Source: Salinivibrio costicola subsp. costicola ATCC 33508 = LMG 11651 | GTDB taxonomy: Bacteria; Pseudomonadota; Gammaproteobacteria; Enterobacterales; Vibrionaceae | Assembly: GCA_000565345.1 (NCBI GenBank) | Contig: AQOF01000014.1 | Span: 104-64,103, forward strand | Reading direction: 5' to 3' | DNA: 64,000 nucleotides | In this document: positions 21,036-29,374 of the stretch, one piece after another | Layout: every line of letters begins with the position of its first letter | Numbering within the stretch: position 1 is the first letter of the stretch | Notes under the pieces: model-generated | What the model was told of the DNA's origin: nothing | Database searches by the model: none | Seen by the model: only the letters and a program-made list of their open reading frames with translations | Position numbers and translations under genes: made by a program

Positions 21036-21286
21036 CACTCGTGTTATTCAGTACCGAAGGCTGTCATCTGTGTGAGCAAGCCTGGTCACTTTATCAATCA
21101 CTCGGTTATCAAACGCCACTTGCAACCCAAGATATTGCCTTTGACGATACGCTCTTTGAGCGTTACGGCGTCACTATTCCGGTGATTGCAATTCGCAATC
21201 AAGCAGGAGAGGTGAGCGCAGAGTTAGGCTGGCCGTTTGATCACATACAACTACAAGCTTGGTTATCGCAAAATGGCATTAATTAA
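21032..21286 (+). CDS. Glutaredoxin-like protein (DUF836 type)
   Basis: An 84-residue thioredoxin-fold protein with the redox motif CHLC near residues 11-14 and the cis-proline segment VTIPVIAI. The ATG overlaps the rlmKL stop (ATGA), and its own 3' end overlaps the uup start by 14 bp, so the three genes form one tightly coupled operon. The target is unknown. The same small gene lies between rlmKL and uup in related bacteria (from memory). Confidence 0.8.
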   Translation: MTLVLFSTEGCHLCEQAWSLYQSLGYQTPLATQDIAFDDTLFERYGVTIPVIAIRNQAGEVSAELGWPFDHIQLQAWLSQNGIN

Positions 21287-23195
21287 AATTACCGCTGCGC
21301 AGTTAGCGTATGGCGACAATCCATTGTTAGACAAAACAGACTTCATTCTCCAGCCCGGAGAGCGTGTTTGTTTGGTTGGACGTAATGGCGCAGGCAAGTC
21401 TACGTTGATGAAGGTCATCGACGGACAAGTGCAACTTGATGATGGCACTATTCAAAGTCAATCCGAGCTTAAAGTCTCACGACTGGAGCAAGATCCACCT
21501 CGAGATAGCCCAGGCTCCGTGTTTGACTATGTCGCGGAAGGGCTTGCCGATGCAGGCGATAAGCTCAAGCAATACCATCAACTGATCGCAACGATCGAAA
21601 CCGATCCTAGCGATCGAAACATCGCCGAGCTGGCAAAGGTACAAGAAGCGCTAGATCATGCCGATGCGTGGCGCTTTGATAACCAAATTATGGTGGTTCT
21701 TGGCGCCCTTGGGCTGGATGGTAATACCGCGCTCAATGCGTTGTCAGGTGGCTGGCAGCGCAAGGCAGCATTAGCCCGGGCACTGGTTTGCGAGCCCGAT
21801 GTATTGCTCCTCGACGAGCCGACTAACCATCTTGATGTATCGACCATTCTGTGGTTAGAGCAATTTTTGAAAGACTTTCGGGGCGCGATCGTATTTATCT
21901 CACACGATCGTTCGTTCATCGGCGCCATGGCAACACGCATTGTCGACTTAGATCGCGGTAAGCTGACATCCTGGCCGGGGAATTATCAAGCCTACCTTGA
22001 TGGTAAAGAAGAGGCACTACGGGTTGAAGCTGAGCAAAACGCTGAGTTTGATAAAAAACTGGCCCAAGAAGAATCATGGATTCGTCAAGGTATTAAAGCA
22101 CGTCGTACTCGTAATGAGGGAAGGGTGCGAGAACTGAAAGCGTTACGTCAAGAGCGCGCTAACCGCGTAGAGTTACAAGGTAACGCCAACTTGCAACTGG
22201 ATGATGCAACGCGTTCAGGAAAAATTGTTTTTGAAGCTGAAAACGTGACATTCACTTATCAAGATGAACCGTTAATTAAACCGCTGAGCTTTACGGTGAT
22301 GCGTGGTGATCGCATCGCGCTAATCGGCCCCAACGGATGCGGAAAAAGCACACTGCTAAAACTGATGCTAGAGACGCTGACGCCCGACAGTGGCTCTTTA
22401 CATGTTGGCACCAAGCTGGATGTGGCCTACTTTGACCAATACCGCGAAAAACTCGATCCGGAAAAGACCGTGATTGATAACTTGGCGGGAGGAAAAACAG
22501 AAGTTGAAGTCGGTGGGCGTAAGCGCCACGTGATGGGGTATCTGCAAGATTTCTTATTCCATCCACGACGTGCACAAACCCCGGTAAAGGCCCTCTCGGG
22601 AGGAGAGAAAAATCGCTTACTGTTAGCCAAACTTTTCCTCAAGCCTGCGAATCTCTTAGTGCTTGATGAGCCAACAAACGATTTAGACATTGAGACGTTA
22701 GAGCTGCTGGAAGACTTACTCTCTCAGTTCCAAGGAACCTTGTTGTTGGTCAGTCACGATCGACAGTTTGTTGATAATACGGTGACCCACAGTTGGATAT
22801 TTGAAGGGGACGGCACGATCAATAAGTTTGTGGGTGGCTATCACGATGCGCAGCAACAACGTGAGCAATACCTCAAAGCGATTACCCCAAATGATAAAGG
22901 TACCCCATCAAACCGTCACGCTGATACGGAACAAAAGACGGCAAAACCGAAAAGTAAACCGCGGAAGCTTTCGTACAAATTACAGCGTGAATTGGAAGGT
23001 TTACCTGCGCAGCTTGAAGCATTAGAAAACGAAATTGAAGTCTTGCAATCAGAGATGAATGATCCTGATTTTTTCTCGAAAAGTCAGGAGATTACTCAGC
23101 CTAAACTTACTCGATTGGCAGAGGCGGAACACGAGCTTGAGCAAGCGTTTGAACGTTGGGAAGCCTTGGAGGCAATGCAACAAGAGAGTGAGTGA
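21273..23195 (+). CDS. uup: ABC-F ATPase Uup
   Basis: A soluble ABC-F protein with two ATPase domains and no membrane segments; Uup binds ribosomes and influences transposon excision. It has 640 residues. The two Walker A motifs are GRNGAGKST and GPNGCGKST, the signatures are LSGGWQRKAALARAL and LSGGEKNRLLLAKL, and both Walker B motifs continue into DEPTNHLD/DEPTNDLD. A charged C-terminal coiled coil (about residues 560-640) is the Uup DNA-binding tail. I chose the ATG at 21273 ([14 protein letters not shown]) because the preceding in-frame codons lie inside the upstream gene and do not look like Uup. The stop codon lies within a matS site. Confidence 0.93.
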   Translation: MALIKITAAQLAYGDNPLLDKTDFILQPGERVCLVGRNGAGKSTLMKVIDGQVQLDDGTIQSQSELKVSRLEQDPPRDSPGSVFDYVAEGLADAGDKLKQYHQLIATIETDPSDRNIAELAKVQEALDHADAWRFDNQIMVVLGALGLDGNTALNALSGGWQRKAALARALVCEPDVLLLDEPTNHLDVSTILWLEQFLKDFRGAIVFISHDRSFIGAMATRIVDLDRGKLTSWPGNYQAYLDGKEEALRVEAEQNAEFDKKLAQEESWIRQGIKARRTRNEGRVRELKALRQERANRVELQGNANLQLDDATRSGKIVFEAENVTFTYQDEPLIKPLSFTVMRGDRIALIGPNGCGKSTLLKLMLETLTPDSGSLHVGTKLDVAYFDQYREKLDPEKTVIDNLAGGKTEVEVGGRKRHVMGYLQDFLFHPRRAQTPVKALSGGEKNRLLLAKLFLKPANLLVLDEPTNDLDIETLELLEDLLSQFQGTLLLVSHDRQFVDNTVTHSWIFEGDGTINKFVGGYHDAQQQREQYLKAITPNDKGTPSNRHADTEQKTAKPKSKPRKLSYKLQRELEGLPAQLEALENEIEVLQSEMNDPDFFSKSQEITQPKLTRLAEAEHELEQAFERWEALEAMQQESE

Positions 23196-23204
23196 CGGTG
23201 TCAC
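23192..23204. other. matS site (MatP binding), perfect
   Basis: GTGACGGTGTCAC matches the palindromic matS consensus GTGACRNYGTCAC exactly. It overlaps the TGA stop of uup. Confidence 0.85.
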
Positions 23205-23375
23205 TTTTGGGGGGAGGTGACTCACAGTTTGTCTTTTACAGCAGCGATAGTGCTTGATTAAAAAATGTTCATGATCGAAGCTGTAGTTGATGCTTCATAA
23301 AAACGTCATGGACGGGAGCATTCTTGCGAATAGCAAGCGCAGCATTGAACAAGATGGAATGAAGAGGGTGACCCT

Positions 23376-23546
23376 ATGAAAAGACAGAAGCGAGATCGTT
23401 TGGAACGCGCACAGTCAAAAGGCTTTCAAGCGGGAGTAAACGGTCGATCGTCTGAGATATGTCCTTACCAACAAACTGATGCAAGAAGCTACTGGCTTGG
23501 CGGATGGCGCGAAGGCAGAACAAGTAAATCAGAGATGATGAAGTAG
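23376..23546 (+). CDS. rmf: Ribosome modulation factor
   Basis: A 56-residue basic protein that dimerises 70S ribosomes into 100S particles in stationary phase. It begins MKRQKRDRLERAQSKGFQAG and contains CPYQQTDARSYWLGGWREGR, both hallmarks of RMF. The ribosome site GAGGGTGACC precedes the ATG. rmf between uup and a convergent fabA is the enterobacterial and vibrio order. A strong terminator follows 20 bp later. Confidence 0.96.
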   Translation: MKRQKRDRLERAQSKGFQAGVNGRSSEICPYQQTDARSYWLGGWREGRTSKSEMMK

Positions 23547-23566
23547 TCCATTTCCGTAATATGTTT

Positions 23567-23593
23567 GGCCTTATCTTATGATAAGGCCTTTTT
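23567..23593 (+). terminator. Terminator of rmf
   Basis: A perfect 9-bp stem GGCCTTATC (23567-23575) / GATAAGGCC (23580-23588), loop TTAT, then five Ts. Confidence 0.92.
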
Positions 23594-23692
23594 AATACCC
23601 ACCTAACGCACTATAACTTTATAAATATAATCTTATTTCATTAATTACCTATATAAAAATTCTAAAATCATTATCACGTTAACGTAGGTCTC

Positions 23693-23719
23693 GAAAGGGA
23701 AAGGGAAAGGGAAAGGGAA
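23693..23719. repeat. Hexanucleotide tandem repeat (GAAAGG), 4.5 copies
   Basis: GAAAGG is repeated without interruption from 23693 to 23719 in the spacer between the converging rmf and fabA genes. No coding function is apparent. Confidence 0.9.
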
Positions 23720-23737
23720 TATTAACGGGGGAGAACA

Positions 23738-23773
23738 AATAAAAGTAAAGCCGGCAAAGGCACCGGCTTTACT
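23738..23773 (-). terminator. Terminator of fabA
   Basis: A perfect 11-bp stem (AGTAAAGCCGG 23744-23754 with CCGGCTTTACT 23763-23773). Read on the minus strand it is followed by TTTTATTTG. Confidence 0.85.
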
Positions 23774-23780
23774 GAAACGC

Positions 23781-24295
23781 TTAGAATGCCGATGTGTCTT
23801 GGAATAGACCGACTTTTAAATCTTTAGCGACGTAAATCTCTTTATCATCGACAAAGACATGGCCATCACCAACACCCATTACCAGTTTGCGATTAATTAC
23901 ACGCTTCATATGAATCTCATAACGAACGTGTTTAGCAGTAGGGAGAACTTGGCCTGTGAATTTTACTTCGCCAACCCCGAGGCTCGGCCTTTGCCTTCGC
24001 CACCGATCCAGCCTAAGAAAAAGCCAACTAGCTGCCACATCGCATCCAAACCCAGACAACCAGGCATAACAGGGTCACCAGGGAAATGACAATCGAAAAA
24101 CCATAGATCGGGATTGATATCCAATTCAGCGACAATTATGCCTTTATCAAAGTCACCGCCTTGATCGGTAATGTTGGTGATACGGTCCATCATCAACATG
24201 TTAGGGGCAGGAAGCTGTGGACGTCCTGGACCAAAAAGCTCACCTTGGCTCGATGCGAGTAGATCATCGCGATTATAGGAATTTTGGCGTTTCAT
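23781..24295 (-). CDS. fabA: 3-hydroxydecanoyl-ACP dehydratase/isomerase FabA (frame broken once)
   Basis: The bifunctional dehydratase/isomerase that introduces the double bond in anaerobic unsaturated fatty acid synthesis. The catalytic His and Asp are visible in [18 protein letters not shown]. The frame is lost near 23980-23984; one base restores [19 protein letters not shown]. The repaired protein is 171 residues, against 172 in E. coli. FabA is essential in E. coli without supplied unsaturated fatty acids, so a real null frameshift would be surprising. An AAGGAGC ribosome site precedes the ATG, and a FabR-type operator overlaps the promoter. Confidence 0.94.
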
Positions 24296-24300
24296 TATAT

Positions 24301-24335
24301 CTAAACTGCTCCTTATTCAATTGCGAGCAGTTTAG
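24301..24335. repeat. Inverted repeat in the fabA leader
   Basis: CTAAACTGCTC (24301-24311) and GAGCAGTTTAG (24325-24335) are perfect 11-bp arms. The second arm shares six bases with the FabR-type palindrome, so the two pairings cannot form together. Only the first arm and part of the second would be in the fabA mRNA. Confidence 0.6.
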
Positions 24336-24357
24336 CGTACACGTGTACGCTAAACAA
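24329..24357 (-). promoter_or_regulatory. fabA promoter with a FabR-type operator in its spacer
   Basis: On the minus strand a -35 TTGTTT (24357-24352) and a -10 TAAACT (24334-24329) are separated by exactly 17 bp. The spacer and its edges are a 26-bp perfect palindrome (24330-24355, half-site GTTTAGCGTACAC). Its core AGCGTACACGTGTACGCT matches the E. coli FabR operator pattern at fabA and fabB (from memory). A FabR dimer there would block RNA polymerase directly. Confidence 0.75.
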
Positions 24358-24363
24358 CTCGGA

Positions 24364-26019
24364 TCAGTACTGGCCAAACCAGTTTTTTACGCGTTTAAAC
24401 AAACTGTTGCAGCTTTGTTTTTCATCAGTATGAAAATGATTTATTCGATTAGATATTTTTCTTAGTAATGTCTCGTCTTCTTCTCCTGAGAATGGGAGAC
24501 CCGTCACAAGAGGTAGAGCCTGCTCGACATCATCTACCGCCCAAATATGAAACTGTCCGGCTTTAATAGCTTCAACGACATCATTGCGTAAACAAAGGGA
24601 TGATAGATTCGTTTTCGGTAACACCACACCTTGCTGGCCAGTTAATCCTCGGTGTGCGCAAACTTGATAGTATCCCTCGATTTTTTCGTTGATTCCGCCA
24701 ACGGCCTGAACACGGCCAAATTGATCGACGGCTCCCGTTATCGCAATGGCTTGATTAATCGGTTGTTGAGAAAGGGCGCTTACAAAAGCACACAGTTCGG
24801 CCAATGATGCACTGTCTCCATCGACCTCGCTATAAGATTGCTCAAACACAATGGATGCCGAGTAAGGCAAGGGATCGTCAAGATTTAGGGCCACGCTCAC
24901 AAAGGCTTGCATAATCATCATTCCTTTGGCGTGAATATTGCCGGCTAATTCCGCTTTGCGCTCAACATCGGCAATATCACCGTCGCCAGAGTGAACCACA
25001 CATGATATCCGAGCTGGCTCGCCGTAGCTCAATGGATGACCGGGCACTTCAATCACAGTGAGACCATTGATTTGGCCAATATGTTCACCGCGCGTATCAA
25101 TAAAAACTTGTCCTTTGTGTATGTCTTCAATGGCACGCTCTGGCAAATACGCAGCTCGCTGATAACGGCGCGTAATGGCCGCATCAATCGCATTGCCGTC
25201 TAATACCTCATCGACCGTCATCAGTGATTCAGCCAATAATTGATGATACCAAATAGGACAAAGTGGCATACGTAACTGATCTTCACTTTCTCGTGCACCC
25301 GCTTGGAGTAAACGCACCAGCGCGGAGTCGGAGACACTTAAAGCGGTCAGTGTGGTGACAATACCTTTTAACCAAGAAAAGTAGGGCGTGATATTACTTG
25401 CGTTGAGCTCAATGTCTTGTTCATACTCAGCATAAGCAGATAAGCCATCGTAAAGGTCAGGCTCGTTGGTTTCAAAATCGGCCAGCCACTGCCTATCGCC
25501 AACCAATACCAGTCGAACATCAAGGCTTTCATCGGGTAATTCGGTTATTTGATCGGGACGCGCTGTTTGCCAAGCCAGATTACCTGTCGATAAAAATTGC
25601 TTCAGACGCACCCAAACACGAGGTTGTTGCAAAATATCGGCAACTTTTAAAATTAAAACGCCACCGTTGGCTTGATGGAGTAAGCCCGATTTTTTTTGTG
25701 ACGCTGTCACATTTTTATTATTATCATAAGCAAACCCGAATAGCGTCGACTCTGTAACGGCCTCACCAATTAAAACAGGCGAACTCGGGCATTTTGTGAC
25801 TAGCTCATCCCGATATGCATTAAGATAGTGTGGAAGATCAGCAGACATGACGGTCAGGCAACGTGTCGGACACGAAGATGACATCAACCACTGCAGAGCC
25901 TGGGTTAAACGTGACTGCAGCGACAGTAGCGTGGCGGCCTCTAAATACTCAAACTGTGCGATGTCTGGGGAAAACTGAGAATAATGTGGTTTGGCATCAC
26001 GCCAATCAACTTCATGCAT
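24364..26019 (-). CDS. ycbZ: Lon-like protease YcbZ (LonH)
   Basis: A 551-residue S16-family protein. The C-terminal third is a Lon proteolytic domain with the catalytic Ser in VDGDSASLAEL and the Lys in GGINEKIEGYY. The N-terminal half is a divergent AAA-like region without an obvious canonical Walker A, as in YcbZ. E. coli YcbZ is about 35 residues longer, mainly at the N-terminus. It lies between fabA and the divergent matP, the E. coli order. A perfect matS site lies inside its coding sequence at 25698-25710. Its stop is 9 bp before the fabA promoter elements, with no separate terminator. Confidence 0.88.
   Translation of the reverse strand: MHEVDWRDAKPHYSQFSPDIAQFEYLEAATLLSLQSRLTQALQWLMSSSCPTRCLTVMSADLPHYLNAYRDELVTKCPSSPVLIGEAVTESTLFGFAYDNNKNVTASQKKSGLLHQANGGVLILKVADILQQPRVWVRLKQFLSTGNLAWQTARPDQITELPDESLDVRLVLVGDRQWLADFETNEPDLYDGLSAYAEYEQDIELNASNITPYFSWLKGIVTTLTALSVSDSALVRLLQAGARESEDQLRMPLCPIWYHQLLAESLMTVDEVLDGNAIDAAITRRYQRAAYLPERAIEDIHKGQVFIDTRGEHIGQINGLTVIEVPGHPLSYGEPARISCVVHSGDGDIADVERKAELAGNIHAKGMMIMQAFVSVALNLDDPLPYSASIVFEQSYSEVDGDSASLAELCAFVSALSQQPINQAIAITGAVDQFGRVQAVGGINEKIEGYYQVCAHRGLTGQQGVVLPKTNLSSLCLRNDVVEAIKAGQFHIWAVDDVEQALPLVTGLPFSGEEDETLLRKISNRINHFHTDEKQSCNSLFKRVKNWFGQY
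25698..25710. other. matS site, perfect
   Basis: GTGACGCTGTCAC, an exact match to the matS consensus, inside ycbZ. Confidence 0.85.
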
Positions 26020-26167
26020 GTCTATGATTACTGACTAAGATTAGAATGGTTAAAGCATAAAGGATAACACACTACGGTAATAAAATGGCGCCATAACGAA
26101 GGGATAAATAACCAACGGGTAGGGTGCGTATCTAGGTGTGTGATAATTGAACAGGCAGCGAGTTAGT

Positions 26168-26180
26168 GTTACGCTGTCAC
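26168..26180. promoter_or_regulatory. matS-like site in the matP upstream region
   Basis: GTTACGCTGTCAC differs from the matS consensus only at position 3. It ends 26 bp before the matP start codon, so MatP bound here could affect its own expression (inference). Confidence 0.45.
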
Positions 26181-26206
26181 TCATTGGCGTGACTGAAGCT
26201 TGGCAT

Positions 26207-26655
26207 ATGAAATATCAACAACTCGAAAACCTTGAAGCAGGCTGGAAATGGGCCTATTTGGTAAAAAAATGGAAAGATGGTGACGCTGTCACAAAATACA
26301 TCGACGCAGACGAGGCAAATACTGCCGTTAATGCGTTGCTGGCCCTTGAGCATGAACCACGCGAGTTGAACAGTGGGTTGACAAGCACATGGCGCCATCA
26401 TTAGATAAAAAACTCAAGCAAGCCATTCGTGCCAAGCGAAAACGCCACTTTAATGCTGAACAAGAGCAAACGCGGAAAAAGTCGATCGATTTAGACTATC
26501 GCGTATGGGAAAAGCTGTCGCAAAAGGCCCATGAGCTTGATGCGACCTTGTCTGACACGATTGAATATTTGTTGTCTGAGGCTAACCGCTCAGAAAGTGC
26601 TAATAAGCAAGTGGATACGCTAAAGCAAGATCTTAGCAACTTGCTGGATATGTAA
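26207..26655 (+). CDS. matP: Macrodomain Ter organiser MatP (frame broken once)
   Basis: The DNA-binding protein that condenses the replication-terminus macrodomain by binding matS and links it to the divisome through ZapB. It starts [22 protein letters not shown] and has the central basic block [27 protein letters not shown], then a ribbon-helix-helix and coiled-coil C-terminus. The frame breaks near 26371; one base restores [16 protein letters not shown] and gives 149 residues (E. coli 150). I chose the ATG at 26207; an earlier in-frame TTG at 26147 adds residues not seen in the family. The gene itself carries a perfect matS site. Confidence 0.94.
26280..26292. other. matS site, perfect, inside matP
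   Basis: GTGACGCTGTCAC, an exact match, 73 bp into the matP coding sequence. Confidence 0.87.
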
Positions 26656-26684
26656 AACCTTTTATCAATAAGTGAGCATGCAGT

Positions 26685-26975
26685 ATGGGCTACTTTTTAC
26701 TGATTTCTTTTGCCATATTTCTCGCATTTATGTTGATCGACCGGCCATTGCTGGTGATAGCGTTTAAGGATGGCCAATTAGTGCGTCATAAAGGCAAAGT
26801 ACCGAAAGGTTTTTTACATGATTGCCAAGATATCGCTAAACGTCATCCGTTTACGGGGACAGTAAAGGTATATAGCAATCGGTTTAAGCCCGCAAAAGTC
26901 GTGCTGTCGCGCAGTATTGATCATCGTACTCAGCAACGAATTAAAAATGTGTTCCCGCATCAGTCATTCAAATAA
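26685..26975 (+). CDS. DUF3634 family small membrane protein
   Basis: A 96-residue protein with one N-terminal membrane segment (MGYFLLISFAIFLAFMLI) and a basic cytoplasmic domain containing FKDGQLVRHKGKVPKGFLHDC and a conserved C-terminal RIKNVFPHQ. This fits DUF3634, a family I know mainly from Vibrionaceae; its function is unknown. It begins 29 bp after matP and may be in its operon. The coding frame is intact. Confidence 0.75.
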   Translation: MGYFLLISFAIFLAFMLIDRPLLVIAFKDGQLVRHKGKVPKGFLHDCQDIAKRHPFTGTVKVYSNRFKPAKVVLSRSIDHRTQQRIKNVFPHQSFK

Positions 26976-27162
26976 TTACAATGCACACATTGAGCATCGA
27001 GGCGATACGGCGTGAATGGCTCAAACCAGATATGACTAAATGACTCATTTACACTCCCAACATCAGTACGCATTATATGGATTATGTTAAATATGGTATT
27101 GGATAAGGTTTCCATGTGGGGTCATGCTATCGCGCACTGCTCTTTTTGATTGTCATTGAACG

Positions 27163-27194
27163 TAATTAACTATTTACCATAAAATAGCTAATTA
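27163..27194. repeat. AT-rich imperfect inverted repeat
   Basis: Two 13-bp arms (27163-27175 and 27182-27194) pair with one mismatch around a 6-base loop in the 282-bp spacer between DUF3634 and the convergent kinase gene. It may act as a weak terminator. I see nothing else in this spacer. Confidence 0.4.
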
Positions 27195-27257
27195 CTACTT
27201 CCTTTAATCGTCATTATTCCAACACGTGTGGTCTAATTCGATTCAACTCAGCGGTAA

Positions 27258-29369
27258 TTAGTGATCAGAAAGCGTTAACGGCTGATGCGTGTAAAGCACC
27301 GCACTCAGACTCGCTGCTCGCACTGGCTTAGTGACAAAGTCGTTCATGCCAGCCCGAACACAGCGTTGCTTGTCCTCGTCCATGGCATTGGCAGTTAAAG
27401 CAATAATCGGCTGCTTAAAGCCAGATGCGCGTAACGCTTTTGTCGCGGCAATTCCATCCATGACTGGCATCGACATATCCATTAAAACAATATCAAATTC
27501 AGTCTGCTTTACATGCTCTAGCGCTTCTTCGCCGTTTGATGCAAGCACCACAGTGTGGCCTTGCTTTTCTAACATCAAACGCACAACCATCTGATTGGCG
27601 CGGCTATCTTCAGCGACTAAAATCACCATAGGTTGCACATTGCCTGCCGGTATCGCCGGCGTTGGCTGATGTTTTTCGGCATCTTGTGGGGTCGCAACAA
27701 TAGGCAAGCGAACACAAAAGTCTGTGCCCTGGCCAAGCTCACTGTCTACATCGATACGTCCACCCATCATCTCAACCAGTTTTTTACAGATGGATAAACC
27801 AAGGCCTGTTCCACCAAACCGACGAGTAATGCTGCCGTCTGCTTGGGTAAAGGGATCGAAAATGCGTCCAATCTGGCTTTCATCAATGCCAATTCCCGTG
27901 TCTTTTACCCTCAGGATCAGTACATCACCATCCGTGTTAAGTGACGCTGTCACACCACCTTGGTCGGTGAACTTTAACGCGTTGGCTATTAGGTTAAGTA
28001 AAATCTGAGTAAAGCGATTCTCATCCATATAAAGCGTATCAGGAACAGAGGGAGACACTGATACGGATAAATGGATACGTTTTTTATCGGCACGATCAAT
28101 GAGCTGTTGATAAACGTTAGTGACACAGTCACTTGGCTTCATTAAGGAGGGAGAGAGGGAAAAGCGATTTGACTCAATTTTAGATAAATCAAGCACATCA
28201 CTGATTAATGTCAATAGCAGTTGAGCGGATTTATCCATCTGCCCTACCCACTCTTTTTGCTCTAAGGTTAGCCGCGAATGTTGTAGTGCATCAATCAAGC
28301 CCAATACCGCATTTAGCGGCGTCCGTATTTCGTGGCTCATTACAGCAAGAAACTGTGATTTGGCATTATTGGCCAGTTCAGCCTGACGGCGCGCTTGTTG
28401 CAGCTCGACAACGCGACGCTTGGTGGCGGTAATATCTTTGGCGGTGCCGCGATAGCCTGACAATTGCCCTTTTTTATTGTAGCAAGGTCGGCCAGAGAGG
28501 CTCACCCAGTAGTCATGCGCACGAGATGCAATATGCCACTCAATGTCACTAAAAGATTCTTCGCGGGATATAAGCTGTTCAAGCCGTGCTTTTAGTTCTT
28601 TATCTGATTTTATTTTCGCCAGCAATGCCTCGGCATCAATATGGATATCTGTATTAGGCGAAGATAGATACGTGAGCTGAAACGCATTATCAAGCTCCCA
28701 AAACCAGTCACTTGCTGTTTGTGCAAAATCCTGGAAGCGTTGACGACTAGCATTAAGCTCCTGGGTTCGGCTACTGACAAGTGCATGCAAGCGGTGTCGA
28801 TAGTCGATATCCATAATGGTCCGCTCGATCAATGGACGAAATCGATCGACGACCTGCTGAGCTTCGTTATTGAACGAATCACGACGATGTGAAAATAAAA
28901 TCAGCATGACTTCGCTGTCATTGACCGTTAAGCCGCTGATCAGTGCTGTACCTTGAAGATAACTGGCATATTGATGGGTTAAGCAGTGAAGCTCTTTGAT
29001 CATGCCTGGCTTATAAATAGCAACCGTCTCTCCTTTTACACAACGGTGAAACACGTCCCCTGTTTGCCACGTTACCGTTTCTAGCAATCGCTCCGTAGAC
29101 ACTAAACAGCGAAACGCATCTTCCGTTTCACGATTGCGACTCAGCGCGACCGCACTATCAAAACTCACATAGCGATGAATAACGTCGAGCAATGACGCAA
29201 AGATATCTGTCTTCGATGTGGCTTCTGTCATAGCAGAAATGGCAGACAGAATTGCATCGTTCTCTTCTCTTAACCGTTTTTCTCTGGCCTCAACGCGGCT
29301 GAGTTCAAATAAGGTTTCTTGCAACGATTCAGAGTCTGAACGTTCAGAAGCCGATAAGCGTTTCGACAT
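27258..29369 (-). CDS. Hybrid sensor histidine kinase, FIST-partner (VpsS/NahK-like)
   Basis: A 703-residue cytoplasmic kinase without membrane segments. In order: an N-terminal coiled coil (about 5-40), a GAF-like domain (about 40-195), a PAS domain (about 215-330), a HisKA domain with phospho-acceptor His346 in MSHEIRTPLN, an ATPase domain (DTGIGIDESQIGRIFDPF, GGTGLGLSI) and a receiver domain with the acceptor Asp near 631 in LMDMSMPVMDG. It lies 5 bp downstream of a FIST-domain gene. In Vibrio cholerae the kinase VpsS and FIST protein VpsV sit beside ccoN in the same way, and VpsS feeds the LuxU phosphorelay. That identity is my inference from order and architecture. A perfect matS lies within the gene. 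Confidence 0.85.
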   Translation of the reverse strand: MSKRLSASERSDSESLQETLFELSRVEAREKRLREENDAILSAISAMTEATSKTDIFASLLDVIHRYVSFDSAVALSRNRETEDAFRCLVSTERLLETVTWQTGDVFHRCVKGETVAIYKPGMIKELHCLTHQYASYLQGTALISGLTVNDSEVMLILFSHRRDSFNNEAQQVVDRFRPLIERTIMDIDYRHRLHALVSSRTQELNASRQRFQDFAQTASDWFWELDNAFQLTYLSSPNTDIHIDAEALLAKIKSDKELKARLEQLISREESFSDIEWHIASRAHDYWVSLSGRPCYNKKGQLSGYRGTAKDITATKRRVVELQQARRQAELANNAKSQFLAVMSHEIRTPLNAVLGLIDALQHSRLTLEQKEWVGQMDKSAQLLLTLISDVLDLSKIESNRFSLSPSLMKPSDCVTNVYQQLIDRADKKRIHLSVSVSPSVPDTLYMDENRFTQILLNLIANALKFTDQGGVTASLNTDGDVLILRVKDTGIGIDESQIGRIFDPFTQADGSITRRFGGTGLGLSICKKLVEMMGGRIDVDSELGQGTDFCVRLPIVATPQDAEKHQPTPAIPAGNVQPMVILVAEDSRANQMVVRLMLEKQGHTVVLASNGEEALEHVKQTEFDIVLMDMSMPVMDGIAATKALRASGFKQPIIALTANAMDEDKQRCVRAGMNDFVTKPVRAASLSAVLYTHQPLTLSDH
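27941..27953. other. matS site, perfect
   Basis: GTGACGCTGTCAC, an exact match, inside the hybrid kinase gene. A one-mismatch variant (GTGACACAGTCAC) follows at 28120-28132. Confidence 0.83.
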
Positions 29370-29374
29370 CTTGA

